From contig NZ_LDZY01000006.1 of assembly GCF_001029285.1 (NCBI RefSeq), positions 248,001-312,000 on the forward strand: a DNA stretch of 64,000 nt, read 5' to 3'. The notes under the pieces are model-generated. The model was not told where the DNA came from. It worked only from the letters and a program-made list of their open reading frames with translations, and did not search any database. The stretch comes from Desulfosporosinus acididurans (GTDB taxonomy: Bacteria > Bacillota > Desulfitobacteriia > Desulfitobacteriales > Desulfitobacteriaceae). A program made the position numbers and the translations under genes. Below, one piece after another: positions 52,974-62,119 of the stretch; position 1 is the first letter of the stretch; each line of letters begins with the position of its first letter.

Positions 52974-54830
52974 TCACCCTTTCAAATCAATCTGAACTCC
53001 TCTGCCCGGGCAAATACCACACCCAGTGCAGACATCATACCGACAATCAATGGTTCTCGCTTCCTGCAGCGCCCGATGATGCTCTTCAACCAAGAATTGT
53101 TTCGTTACACCACTTTCTAAATGGTCCCAAGGCAGGATATCATCATAATCCATAGCCCTGTTGGCATAAAACTTAGGATCGATGTCCAGTTCCTTAAATC
53201 CTTCCATCCAAGTCTCTTGGTCAAAATGTTCAGACCAACCATCAAAACGGCAGCCATGTTTGTACGCCCATTCCAAAAGCGGAGCTAAGCGCCGGTCTCC
53301 CTTGGCAAAAACGGCTTCCATATAGCTGGTCTCCATGTCATGGTAATTATATTTTATGCGCCGATCCCTAAGTTTCTCTTTAAGATATTTCTGTTTCAGC
53401 TTAACGGAAAGATGTGACTCCTGAGGTTCCCACTGAAAAGGGGTATGCGCTTTAGGAACAAAAATACTGGTCGAAACCGTCACATTCACATTGCGACGCC
53501 CATTCTGAGTTCCCAGATTAGCTACTTTTTTAGCCAAATCTGCAATCCCGTCAATGTCTTCCTGGGTTTCCGTAGGCAGTCCCATCATAAAGTAAAGCTT
53601 AATGTTGGACCAGCCTTTTTGGAAAGCAGCCTCTACGGCGGCCAGCAGGTTTTCCTCGGTAACGCCTTTGTTAATCACATTGCGCAAACGCTGAGATCCG
53701 GCTTCCGGAGCAAACGTCAAACCTGATTTGCGGCTTTTTTGGATGGACTCAGCGAGATCCACATCAAAAGAGTCAACTCTCAGAGAAGGCAGGGAAACCC
53801 CCACTCCTTCACAGCTATGCTTTTCCATAATGGACTGAATCGTCGGCTGAATACAGGTATAATCTCCACTGGAAAGTGACGTCAAAGCAATTTCATCATA
53901 CCCTGTGGAGCGTACCAGTTCCTCCGTCTGTTTAAGGAGAGTTTCTGTCGATCTCTCCCGTACAGGCCGATAAATCATGCCCGCTTGACAGAAACGACAG
54001 CCCCGGGAACAACCGCGCATGACTTCCAGCATCATCCTGTCATGAACAATTTCCATATAAGGGACAATAGGTTTCGTCGGGAAAAAGGCTTTGTCGAAGT
54101 CTTCCACGATGGCCTTTTCTACGACAGCCGGAACACCGGGCTCCGCCTTAATCTCCTCAATCCGTCCGTCCGGCTTATAGGATACATGGTAGAAATCCGG
54201 AACATAAACCCCTTGGACTTGGGCCACTCGCAGCAAAAACTCCCGGCGCGGCAGAGGGTGTTTCTTCTGCTCAGCAATCAGACGCAGCACTTCCGGCAAT
54301 TGCTCTTCGCTTTCACCCAGTAAAAAGAAATCAACAAATCCGACCAGAGGTTCAGGATTAAAAGCACACGGTCCCCCGGCAATAATCCAGGGATCCTCCT
54401 CTTTACGTTCTTCACAGCGCAGAGGAATACCTGCTAAATCAAGCATATTAAGAATGTTGGTAAAACTCATTTCATACTGCAGTGTAAAGCCGATAACATC
54501 AAAGGCTTGCAGCGGCTGAAAGGATTCGAGGGTATAAAGAGGAAGCTTCTTTTGCCGCAGCATTTCCTCCATATCCACCCAGGGAGCAAAAACCCTTTCA
54601 CAGAGAAACTCCGGAAACGAATTTACCAAATGGTAAAGAATCTTAGTTCCCAGATGGGACATTCCTACTTCATAGACATCCGGGAAAGCAAAAGCCATGT
54701 GCACCTCTGTTTTATCCCAGTCCTTTTTTATCGCGTTCCATTCCGAACCCAGGTAACGGCTTGGTTTCAAAACTTTAGGCAAAAACATTTCTACCTGCCG
54801 GCGAAGCTCCGCCGCAGTAAGTTCACTCAT
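52974..54830 (-). CDS. TIGR03960 family B12-binding-domain radical SAM protein
   Basis: 618-aa radical SAM enzyme of unknown substrate. An N-terminal B12-binding-like domain (AFPDVYEVGMSHLGTKILYH; FDVIGFTLQYEMSFTNI) is followed by the SAM/4Fe-4S motif RGCSRGCRFCQAGMIYRP (CxxxCxxC, residues ~275-285). A C-terminal cysteine set (DCRYDVCTGCGICPGRGV) suggests an extra Fe-S cluster. Paired with the TIGR03936 gene and part of the conserved block preceding rng. Confidence 0.93.
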   Translation of the reverse strand: MSELTAAELRRQVEMFLPKVLKPSRYLGSEWNAIKKDWDKTEVHMAFAFPDVYEVGMSHLGTKILYHLVNSFPEFLCERVFAPWVDMEEMLRQKKLPLYTLESFQPLQAFDVIGFTLQYEMSFTNILNMLDLAGIPLRCEERKEEDPWIIAGGPCAFNPEPLVGFVDFFLLGESEEQLPEVLRLIAEQKKHPLPRREFLLRVAQVQGVYVPDFYHVSYKPDGRIEEIKAEPGVPAVVEKAIVEDFDKAFFPTKPIVPYMEIVHDRMMLEVMRGCSRGCRFCQAGMIYRPVRERSTETLLKQTEELVRSTGYDEIALTSLSSGDYTCIQPTIQSIMEKHSCEGVGVSLPSLRVDSFDVDLAESIQKSRKSGLTFAPEAGSQRLRNVINKGVTEENLLAAVEAAFQKGWSNIKLYFMMGLPTETQEDIDGIADLAKKVANLGTQNGRRNVNVTVSTSIFVPKAHTPFQWEPQESHLSVKLKQKYLKEKLRDRRIKYNYHDMETSYMEAVFAKGDRRLAPLLEWAYKHGCRFDGWSEHFDQETWMEGFKELDIDPKFYANRAMDYDDILPWDHLESGVTKQFLVEEHHRALQEARTIDCRYDVCTGCGICPGRGVQIDLKG

Positions 54831-54940
54831 GATTTTAGTGAAGCCTCCTTGTACTCCTTTGTGAACTTACATTATATCACAGATTGTACAAAATACCCAA
54901 TATTCTGTCCAAGTTCCCTGAGGTTTCCAGAAACCCTTAA

Positions 54941-55831
54941 TCAGCTGATCTTTTTGTCCAGCTTGCCCACAGGAAAACGAATTCCTTCTCTCAACATGCC
55001 CTCTAAGACATCCGTTTCTGTCAGAATCTTTTCCAGATCCATTCCTTCCTTTGTCAAACTAATGAGAGTATAACGATCTGGGGTAAATTCCTCAACAATG
55101 CGTACTAAGGGAGTATTGGGCTGGACAGTGAGCCATTTGCTGCGCATAAGTCCCTTCTTGAGCAATTCCTCCTTCTTATGGGTTAACTGCCGGAGAAAGG
55201 TGATATGCGCGGCTGAAATTTCCTTGCTGCCTGCCAGCCAGAAAAATCCCCCCAGGATTATGAAGGTCAAAGGGCCTTCAGAAAACTGTCCCTTACTCAA
55301 GAGAAAGATGCCATAAAGAGTCAGCAGAACGCCCAGCCCTTTCCCTGCCCAGGCCAGGAACTTCGTCGTCCGCACAAAACCGAAAGCATCCGCCCAAAGA
55401 GCCCGCATAATCCGCCCGCCGTCCAGAGGCAGGACAGGAAACAAGTTAAACACTGCCAGCCAAAGATTATAGCGCACAAAATCATCCGCAAAGTCTCCTG
55501 TCCAAATCCCCTGCCACCTTAAGCCTTGGGCAGCAAAGACAAGAACGATATTAAAGGCCGGACCGGCCAGAGCCATGATACTCTCCTCGATTTTTCGCCC
55601 CTCGAAAAGATCGTCACAATAGGCTGCACCGCCAAAGGGGAAAAGCTCCAGACCGACGACTCTGAAACCATAGGCCCGAGCCGTTAAAAGGTGGCTCAAC
55701 TCATGGCCTAGGACCAAAGCAAAGATGAGAAGAGCCTGGGCTGCAAGACCCAGGACTCCATAAATCGCCAAAAAAAGAAAGAACGTCGGATGGATTCGCA
55801 GGCTTATCCCAAAAACTTTAAAAAGCTCCAT
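54941..55831 (-). CDS. spoIVFB: SpoIVFB-like site-2 intramembrane metalloprotease (M50B)
   Basis: Membrane Zn protease that in B. subtilis cleaves pro-sigma-K. 296 aa, about six hydrophobic spans. Zn site LGHELSHLLTARAYGF (HExxH, residues ~44-48) and the second motif NLFPVLPLDGGRIM. The C-terminal ~80 residues resemble a CBS domain (LTVQPNTPLVRIVEEF), as in SpoIVFB. The upstream gene is a SpoIVFA-like LytM protein 17 bases away, the same pair as in Bacillus. Confidence 0.9.
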   Translation of the reverse strand: MELFKVFGISLRIHPTFFLFLAIYGVLGLAAQALLIFALVLGHELSHLLTARAYGFRVVGLELFPFGGAAYCDDLFEGRKIEESIMALAGPAFNIVLVFAAQGLRWQGIWTGDFADDFVRYNLWLAVFNLFPVLPLDGGRIMRALWADAFGFVRTTKFLAWAGKGLGVLLTLYGIFLLSKGQFSEGPLTFIILGGFFWLAGSKEISAAHITFLRQLTHKKEELLKKGLMRSKWLTVQPNTPLVRIVEEFTPDRYTLISLTKEGMDLEKILTETDVLEGMLREGIRFPVGKLDKKIS

Positions 55832-55847
55832 AGTTAAATCCGCTCCC

Positions 55848-56630
55848 CTAATTTTTAGACTGAGGTGGAATCAAGTAGGGTATTGGATCAAGGGGTTTGT
55901 TGTTCTTGCGCAGTTCGAAGTGCAGCCAAGGCTTCTTCAGAGGAGCCGATAAACCAACCGTCCCCAGAACACCTCCCCGGTTGATCCGTTGACCTTTTTT
56001 CACATAAACTGTCCCCAGATTTCCGAGCACCGTCGTCCATCCGTCACCTAAATCTGCCTTCACGATATTCCCCAATTGCGGATCACTGCCCACAAAGGTC
56101 ACGACTCCGTCGGCAGGCGCAGCCACAGGGGCTCCCAAGGAGCTGAGAACGTCAATGCCTTGATGGACTGTACCGGCAGCATTCGTTCCGTCATCACCTT
56201 TAATCCCAAATTTAGCCATCACCTGCCCGGAAATGGGCGGCAGAAACTGCCCTAACATCTTGGCATCAACAGGAACGCTCTTATTGCTGACTCCACTGAG
56301 AGACAAGGCATCTTTGGCCATTCCGTTCAGACTGTCATAATAATTTCCCGAGTCCATGGCGCTGCGGTAGAGACCGTGGACCATTTGCGAGATGCTGTCC
56401 GTGCCATTAGCACTGAAGAAAACCAGAAGAAATAACATAGCTGCGATAAGTGTCTGTTTCTGGATTCCGTTCCAATGCTTAAACATATCTACCCAGGTTT
56501 CCCTGGGCGATGGCCGCTGCCTACGGGGATTGTAATTACGGCTCCCCGCTCTTCCCTGTCCTCTTTCTTTGCCAACCTCTTGGATCGCTCGTTCCCATTC
56601 CCAATCATCCCAACGTTCAAAAGGATTCAT
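55848..56630 (-). CDS. spoIVFA: SpoIVFA-like LytM/M23-domain protein
   Basis: 260-aa membrane protein probably regulating SpoIVFB. Basic N-terminal cytosolic segment (~1-70), one span (TLIAAMLFLLVFFSANG), then an external LytM fold. The first metal motif HQGIDVLSSLGAPV is intact, but the second is altered: the usual HxH appears as WLHFEL and the catalytic-loop His is replaced (GNLGTV where GHL is expected). That suggests little or no peptidase activity, in line with a scaffold/inhibitor role. Its own promoter must lie after the rodA terminator. Confidence 0.85.
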   Translation of the reverse strand: MNPFERWDDWEWERAIQEVGKERGQGRAGSRNYNPRRQRPSPRETWVDMFKHWNGIQKQTLIAAMLFLLVFFSANGTDSISQMVHGLYRSAMDSGNYYDSLNGMAKDALSLSGVSNKSVPVDAKMLGQFLPPISGQVMAKFGIKGDDGTNAAGTVHQGIDVLSSLGAPVAAPADGVVTFVGSDPQLGNIVKADLGDGWTTVLGNLGTVYVKKGQRINRGGVLGTVGLSAPLKKPWLHFELRKNNKPLDPIPYLIPPQSKN

Positions 56631-56674
56631 ACTGCAGGCCTCACTTTACCGTTGATCGCTAGGACCAAGCTCGT

Positions 56675-56691
56675 ACTAGTTCTTTACTAGT
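56675..56691. promoter_or_regulatory. ACTAGT inverted repeat upstream of spoIVFA
   Basis: ACTAGT-TCTTT-ACTAGT, 45 bp before the spoIVFA start. Possible operator; each half is itself palindromic. No clear sigma-A or sigma-E boxes were fixed around it. Confidence 0.35.
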
Positions 56692-56706
56692 CTATGAAAG
56701 GGCAAA

Positions 56707-56736
56707 AAAAATAGAACTCCTAAGAGTTCTATTTTT
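56707..56736. terminator. Terminator after rodA
   Basis: AAAAATAGAACTC / GAGTTCTATTTTT, perfect 13-bp arms, four-base loop, T-run on both strands; directly after the rodA stop. Confidence 0.88.
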
Positions 56737-56743
56737 GATTCAC

Positions 56744-57904
56744 TCAGAACATTAGCCTTTGACTCCTGAGATTGATGCTCAGCAGCAGTCCGACGGCCGC
56801 CATATTGGACCACATGGCACTTCCGCCAAAGCTTATCAGCGGTAAAGGGATGCCGGTTACAGGCATAATCCCCGAAGTCATCCCAACATTGACTAAGATA
56901 TGGAAGGTAAACATGGAGATGATTCCTGTCCCGACCAGCATCCCATAAGGTCCTCGAGCTTTCATGGCAATACTGACACTGCGGAGAATAAAGATCAGGA
57001 AAATGAAGAGCAAGGTCACCGTACCGATAAAGCCAAATTCTTCACCAACAACGGAAAAAATAAAATCCGTATGATGTTCGGGGAGAAAATTCAGCTGCCC
57101 CTGCGTTCCCATGCGATACCCTTTACCCCAGAACCCCCCCGAACCAATAGCCCAGATAGACTGAATAATATGGTAACCGTCACCTGTGGTATCTGCCGCC
57201 GGATTCACGAAAATCGTCAGCCGCTTTAACTGATAGTCCTGCATGGGGAGCGGAAGTCCTTGAGCCCAATGCAGCCACCAAGGGAGGTCCGTCGCGAAGT
57301 GAAGCCAGAGAGCAACCGCCACTATACAGACACCGCCCAATAACAAACCGCCGAATTTATAGGGATTCGCTCCGGCAACAAACATCATACCGATGAAAAT
57401 CGCCGCAAAAACCAGAGTGGTTCCCAAGTCAGGCTGTTTAAATATCAAAAGCATGGGGATTAAAACAAAGAGAAAGGGCGGAATAAAATCCTTGAAATTA
57501 TTCAGTTTTCCTTGTCGTTCCGCTAAAAAGTCCGCCAGGGTAAGGATAATGAAAATCTTAGCGAATTCCGAAGGTTGGATCGTAATCGTTGAGGTGATGG
57601 GTATCCAACGCGTCGCTCCTTTGGCGCTGGAACCAAATAGAATTACCGCTCCGAGCAAAGCGAGATTCAACCCGTAAATCCACCAGCGAAAATGCCGCCA
57701 TTTCTGATAATCAATGGAAGCCAGAACGATCGCGATCACAATCCCGCTGGCAATCCAAACCGCTTGGGCTTTGACATAATGCATCGGGTCCGCCTTGTCC
57801 ACATTAATAGAAGCGGTGCTGAGGATAAATAAGCTCGCTGCTAAAAGCAGGAATGTAAAAACCACAAATAACAGATCTACGTTTCTATATACACGTTTAT
57901 CCAC
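56744..57904 (-). CDS. rodA: SEDS peptidoglycan polymerase RodA
   Basis: Lipid II glycosyltransferase for cell elongation, partner of PBP2. 386 aa, ten hydrophobic spans; SEDS motifs IQPSEFAKIFIILTLADFLA and FKQPDLGTTLVFAAIF, and the C-terminal GIPLPLISFGGSAMWSNM. Cognate mrdA lies ~2 kb upstream with the min genes between. It is a single-gene unit bracketed by terminators. Confidence 0.95.
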   Translation of the reverse strand: MDKRVYRNVDLLFVVFTFLLLAASLFILSTASINVDKADPMHYVKAQAVWIASGIVIAIVLASIDYQKWRHFRWWIYGLNLALLGAVILFGSSAKGATRWIPITSTITIQPSEFAKIFIILTLADFLAERQGKLNNFKDFIPPFLFVLIPMLLIFKQPDLGTTLVFAAIFIGMMFVAGANPYKFGGLLLGGVCIVAVALWLHFATDLPWWLHWAQGLPLPMQDYQLKRLTIFVNPAADTTGDGYHIIQSIWAIGSGGFWGKGYRMGTQGQLNFLPEHHTDFIFSVVGEEFGFIGTVTLLFIFLIFILRSVSIAMKARGPYGMLVGTGIISMFTFHILVNVGMTSGIMPVTGIPLPLISFGGSAMWSNMAAVGLLLSINLRSQRLMF

Positions 57905-57995
57905 AAAAATTGTCCCCTTCAGTTAACATCCTTAACCATTATATCACAACTCGACTTTTCTCCCCAACAATAATAAAAGGAAAGAAATAGAAAAA

Positions 57996-58027
57996 CACTG
58001 CAGCAACTTATTTCTGTCGCTGCAGCG
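57996..58027 (-). terminator. Terminator after minE
   Basis: CGCTGCAGC / GCTGCAGTG stem followed by TTTTT on the minus strand, 28 bp past the minE stop. Confidence 0.75.
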
Positions 58028-58054
58028 TTACCAACATTCTCTCAACGTATTACC

Positions 58055-58333
58055 CTAACATTTTGCCGCATAATCACGCTTCATCTTAAGAACCGGAATA
58101 TTTGCCACCAAGGCCACATCCCGTTCATCTTGACAAAGATTAAATTCCAGGGCGGTTTCGTCAATTTCCATGTAGTTGGAAATCACCTGAACCAAATCTT
58201 CCCTCAAGCGGTTGAGCATAGCTGGTGATATACTGGCACGGTCATGAACCAAAACGAGTCGCAGACGTTCTTTAGCCAACGACTTGCTCGAGGCAGTTTC
58301 CTTGCCAAGGATGCGGCTGATAAATTCTAACAA
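58055..58333 (-). CDS. minE: Cell-division topological specificity factor MinE
   Basis: Stimulates MinD ATPase to place the division site at midcell. 92 aa; the contact helix region ASSKSLAKERLRLVLVHDRA and the C-terminal anti-MinCD topology domain are recognisable. Many Bacillus use DivIVA/MinJ instead; presence of MinE is typical of this clostridial group. 29 bases after minD. Confidence 0.95.
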   Translation of the reverse strand: MLEFISRILGKETASSKSLAKERLRLVLVHDRASISPAMLNRLREDLVQVISNYMEIDETALEFNLCQDERDVALVANIPVLKMKRDYAAKC

Positions 58334-58362
58334 GGACGATTCCTCCTCTCACTACCGAACGA

Positions 58363-59157
58363 TTAACGTAGGCCGACAAGTTTCTTAATTTTATCCATAA
58401 ATCCTTCCGGTACATCCAAATTCATCAGAGGAACCTCTTCGCCCTGAATCCGCTTGGTGATTCTGCGATAAGCCTCTCCTGCTTTGGAGTTTTTATCCAT
58501 AACACAAGGTTCTCCCCGGTTCGTGGAAACAACAATACTCTCATCTTCCGGAACAACCCCGATCAAATCAATAGCCAAAATATCCAAAATATCATCGATA
58601 TCCATCATATCCCCGCGTTTTACCATCTGAGGACGAATGCGATTGATAATTAATTTAGGGTTTTTAAGATCTGCCGCCTCTAAGAGGCCGATAATCCGGT
58701 CAGCATCCCGTACCGAACTGACTTCAGGAGTACAGACAACAACTGCTCGATCTGCTCCGGCAATAGCATTGCGGAAACCTTGCTCAATACCTGCAGGACA
58801 ATCGATAATTGCATAGTCAAATTCTTTCTTTAACTCCTCTGCCAAGGCCTTCATCTGCTCCGGACTGACGGCTGTTTTATCCTTCGTTTGGGCAGCCGGA
58901 AGCAGGTGGAGATTCGCAAAACGTTTATCTTTAATGAGCGCTTGCTTTAAACGGCAATTTTCGCTCGTCACATCCACAAGATCATAGACAATCCGGTTCT
59001 CCAGCCCCATCACTACATCAAGATTACGTAAACCGATATCTGTATCGACTAAAACGACGCTAAAACCTGCCTGCGCAAGTCCAGTCCCGATATTTGCTGA
59101 TGTTGTGGTCTTGCCTACGCCCCCTTTACCGGAAGTTACGACGATTACCTCTCCCAT
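58363..59157 (-). CDS. minD: Septum-site-determining ATPase MinD
   Basis: 264-aa ParA/MinD-type ATPase that recruits MinC to the membrane. Deviant Walker A VTSGKGGVGKTTTSANIG at the N-terminus, VVLVDTDIGLRNLDVVMGLE, and the C-terminal amphipathic membrane helix GFMDKIKKLVGLR. ATG after AAAGGTAGG; a longer frame would overlap minC and adds 21 non-conserved residues. Confidence 0.97.
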   Translation of the reverse strand: MGEVIVVTSGKGGVGKTTTSANIGTGLAQAGFSVVLVDTDIGLRNLDVVMGLENRIVYDLVDVTSENCRLKQALIKDKRFANLHLLPAAQTKDKTAVSPEQMKALAEELKKEFDYAIIDCPAGIEQGFRNAIAGADRAVVVCTPEVSSVRDADRIIGLLEAADLKNPKLIINRIRPQMVKRGDMMDIDDILDILAIDLIGVVPEDESIVVSTNRGEPCVMDKNSKAGEAYRRITKRIQGEEVPLMNLDVPEGFMDKIKKLVGLR

Positions 59158-59194
59158 AGTTTGACCTACCTTTCCGCATAGTTCTTTATTCTTC

Positions 59195-59902
59195 TCAACG
59201 ACCCTTGCCGCGATAACCAATTAAACCGGCTGCTTCTACAATCAAGCGGTCATCTTTGATTCTGGCAATTTCCGGTCCACGTTCCTCTGAATCCTCATCC
59301 GGCGCTCTGGTAACTAAATCTGCGATTCTTAGCTGAGTAGGAGCAAGATGATAGGCGCTAACTGAGGCATTCCGTTCACCGGTTGCTCCTGCATGAGCAA
59401 CACCGCGCAAGGATCCTAAAACAACAATGTTCCCCGTTGCAATAATCTCAGCACCAGGATTGACATCACCCAGTACAACTACATGACCCTCATATTGCAC
59501 ACTATTGCCGTTACGCAAGTTGCGCTCTACGAAGAGGCAGTGTCCTTCCACCATTCCTTCATCTCCAAGTCGCGTTTCTTTCTCAATTGCCTGGGATTGA
59601 ACTTTTCCTGGCACGTACACTTCCTCCGTCGTTAACCATCCCCCAAGTTCCAACTGATGCTCTTGTAAAAGATTTGTTAGCTGGTCATGTTCATCCTCTG
59701 AGTATTCTTTGTCTCCAGCAAAACACCGAACTGTCGCACCTTGCAGGAATTGAACTGAATCCTTCAGGAGCTTGTTGAGTTCCGTTAGCAACAATCCGAA
59801 ATCCGCGAGGGGATCAAAGTATAGCACTAATCCTTCGCGGGTGCCCTTCAGGGCAACATGTTCTGTCCGTGTCAACCTGCACAATCCTCCATTGCTTCTC
59901 AT
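59195..59902 (-). CDS. minC: Septum-site-determining protein MinC
   Basis: FtsZ inhibitor. N-terminal domain VALKGTREGLVLYFDP ... LNKLLKDSVQFL; C-terminal beta-helix VLGDVNPGAEIIATGNIVVL, then GSLRGVAHAGA, which binds MinD. First gene of minC-minD-minE. Two starts are possible: ATG (AGAAGG eight bases before), used here, or a TTG nine codons in with GGAGG ten bases before. Confidence 0.94.
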   Translation of the reverse strand: MRSNGGLCRLTRTEHVALKGTREGLVLYFDPLADFGLLLTELNKLLKDSVQFLQGATVRCFAGDKEYSEDEHDQLTNLLQEHQLELGGWLTTEEVYVPGKVQSQAIEKETRLGDEGMVEGHCLFVERNLRNGNSVQYEGHVVVLGDVNPGAEIIATGNIVVLGSLRGVAHAGATGERNASVSAYHLAPTQLRIADLVTRAPDEDSEERGPEIARIKDDRLIVEAAGLIGYRGKGR

Positions 59903-59956
59903 AATCGATGCCTTCTATAAATTCTACAAGCCTGTCCCAATTCCCTTTTCTTCTTA

Positions 59957-59988
59957 AAAAAAAACGAGGAGAAATTTCCTCGTTTTTT
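59957..59988 (-). terminator. Terminator after mrdA
   Basis: AACGAGGA / TCCTCGTT with long A/T flanks; separates mrdA from minCDE. It overlaps the last codon of mrdA. Confidence 0.85.
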
Positions 59989-62092
59989 AGCCCCCATTCG
60001 TGGATTTCCAACCAAAATACTTCATAAATGCCGCTCTAGCGACGTATCCTGCGGTATCCCCGCCGTGACTGCCATATTCAACAACACCGGCAAAGGCAAT
60101 TTGAGGATGATCATAAGGAGCAAAGGCCACAAACTCTCCGTTATAGAGCTCACCCGAAATTGTATCTTTCGACCCGATTTGCGCGGTACCCGTTTTGGCA
60201 CCCCCCGAGAATTCCGGAAGGTCGGAGAATAGAAAGGATGCTGTTCCTTCCCCTCTTGTCGTAGCCTGCATGGCTTGTTTAACCGTATTTAAAACACTAG
60301 GCGAAATGGACACTGTATTGATAACTTTCGGTTCATTTTGTTTGACGACCTTTCCCGTGATGGGATCTGTAATTTTATTGACGATATAGGGCTGATAGTG
60401 TTTTCCGCCGTTCACTATGGTTGCCACATAATCTGCCAGCTGGAGTGGGGTATAATCATTATACCCTTGCCCAATAGCGTTGTTATAGCTGTCATAAGCT
60501 TGCCAATTGACATTCTGACTAATCATTTGCTGATACCAAACCTGAACCTGTTTTTTCTCCTGATCTTCCTGAGCTTGGAGTTTTTGCTTAGTCTGAGTAT
60601 CTTTCGCCTGGGCAATTTTTGCATCATATTTGCTGCTGATGTCAGCGAGTTTCTGATCCCGCTCTTTATCATATTTAGGCTGATTATTGGCTTTCTTCCA
60701 GGCTGCCGACGGTACAAGTCCCTTCGCTTCTCCGGGCAAATCGACACCGCTGTACGTACCTAAGCCAAATTCATGGGCAATCTGACCAATAAATTCCGGA
60801 TTTGCGTCAAATACCCGCCTGCCTATGACCTCAAAATAAATGTCTGACGATAAGGCTATAGCCCGATAGAGGTTTACAAGGCCAAAGTTATTTCCGCCCC
60901 ATTCTACAAAGCCCTGACGCTGCGCTACAATATTTCCTAAAGATGAAAGGACATCACTGATCTGTTCCTGCGGGTTCGTCACTTTCAGCTGTAAGGCAGC
61001 CATGGCTGTGATCATTTTAAACGTGGAACCAGGCGGGTAAAGACCGGCAATGGCACGGTCCAGGGAAGCGGCAGGTGCATCTTTATTGGTAAAGTATTTA
61101 TCCGATACGGCCTGAGAAATATTACCAATTAAATCATTCGGGTCCATACTCGGGCGGGAGGCCATAGCCAGAATCTTGCCGGTATTGACATCAATAACGA
61201 CTGCTGCACCCGACTTGGCGTTAGGATTCGTTGTCTTCTGAACATTGGCGATAACCTGATCGAGGCTGTCTTCAACCGTTTTTTGCAAATCGGCATCAAT
61301 CGTTAACTGAACCGTCTTTCCCGGCTCGGGAGGCTGAACCACTTTTTTAGACAGAGGGCGGGCATTATTGTCAACTTCTACTTGCTGAACGCCTTCCTTG
61401 CCGCGCAGCCAAAAATCATAGGATTTCTCGACGCCGTCCTTACCGACTAAATCTCCTTGAGAATAGGTGAATCCGGCCTTTTTCGCATCAGGATTTTGAT
61501 TGAACTGGTCTATCTCATTAGGACCAATCTCCCGCACATAGCCAAGAATCTGGCCTGCCAAGGTATGCTGAGGGTAAGAGCGAATAGGTATAGCGTCGAC
61601 ACTGACACCGGGAAGCTCATCCTGATGTTCAGCAACGATCGCTTGAAGTTCCTGTGGAACATTCTGCATAATGGTCACAGGACGGTATCGTTCCCATTGA
61701 TGGTTTTGGACGTTGACTAAAATATCCACATCAATGTTATCAACGCTCTCATTAGGGTTAGGCCAATAAGGTTTAATAAAGCCCGCTAAACGTTTGACAA
61801 CGTCCTTCCAGTTTGTTGTCTTCGACTGCTGCAAATCGAGCCAGTCCAGGGTTAAAACAAACTCCGGCACACTGGTAGCAAGAAGTTTATTGTTCTTATC
61901 GACAATATCCCCGCGAGTTGTTGGAATTTTCACGACCTGCATCACGTTGCCCTTGGCCATTTCCGAATAATAAGATCCTTCAGCAATCTGCAAGCGCCAT
62001 AGGTTAAAGCCTAAAATTAGAAATACGAGCAAAACCACTGTGGAGAGTCCCCAAAAACGATGCGTATATGGCTTTCGTTCTTTATCATCCAT
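59987..62092 (-). CDS. mrdA: Penicillin-binding protein 2 (class B transpeptidase, elongation)
   Basis: Cross-links side-wall peptidoglycan with RodA. 701 aa: one N-terminal span, PBP dimer domain (TTRGDIVDKNNKLLATSVPE), then transpeptidase with GLYPPGSTFKMITAM (SxxK serine, near residue 360) and GGAKTGTAQI (KTG). Between the PGEAKGLVPS segment and the IGQGYNDYTPLQLADY motif is an extra charged stretch of ~50 residues (KYDKERDQKL ... QAQEDQEKKQVQ) predicted to form a coiled coil. Last gene of mreBCD-mrdA. Confidence 0.95.
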   Translation of the reverse strand: MDDKERKPYTHRFWGLSTVVLLVFLILGFNLWRLQIAEGSYYSEMAKGNVMQVVKIPTTRGDIVDKNNKLLATSVPEFVLTLDWLDLQQSKTTNWKDVVKRLAGFIKPYWPNPNESVDNIDVDILVNVQNHQWERYRPVTIMQNVPQELQAIVAEHQDELPGVSVDAIPIRSYPQHTLAGQILGYVREIGPNEIDQFNQNPDAKKAGFTYSQGDLVGKDGVEKSYDFWLRGKEGVQQVEVDNNARPLSKKVVQPPEPGKTVQLTIDADLQKTVEDSLDQVIANVQKTTNPNAKSGAAVVIDVNTGKILAMASRPSMDPNDLIGNISQAVSDKYFTNKDAPAASLDRAIAGLYPPGSTFKMITAMAALQLKVTNPQEQISDVLSSLGNIVAQRQGFVEWGGNNFGLVNLYRAIALSSDIYFEVIGRRVFDANPEFIGQIAHEFGLGTYSGVDLPGEAKGLVPSAAWKKANNQPKYDKERDQKLADISSKYDAKIAQAKDTQTKQKLQAQEDQEKKQVQVWYQQMISQNVNWQAYDSYNNAIGQGYNDYTPLQLADYVATIVNGGKHYQPYIVNKITDPITGKVVKQNEPKVINTVSISPSVLNTVKQAMQATTRGEGTASFLFSDLPEFSGGAKTGTAQIGSKDTISGELYNGEFVAFAPYDHPQIAFAGVVEYGSHGGDTAGYVARAAFMKYFGWKSTNGG

Positions 62093-62119
62093 CTCAAAAA
62101 CTCCTCCATTTTACTCTCA

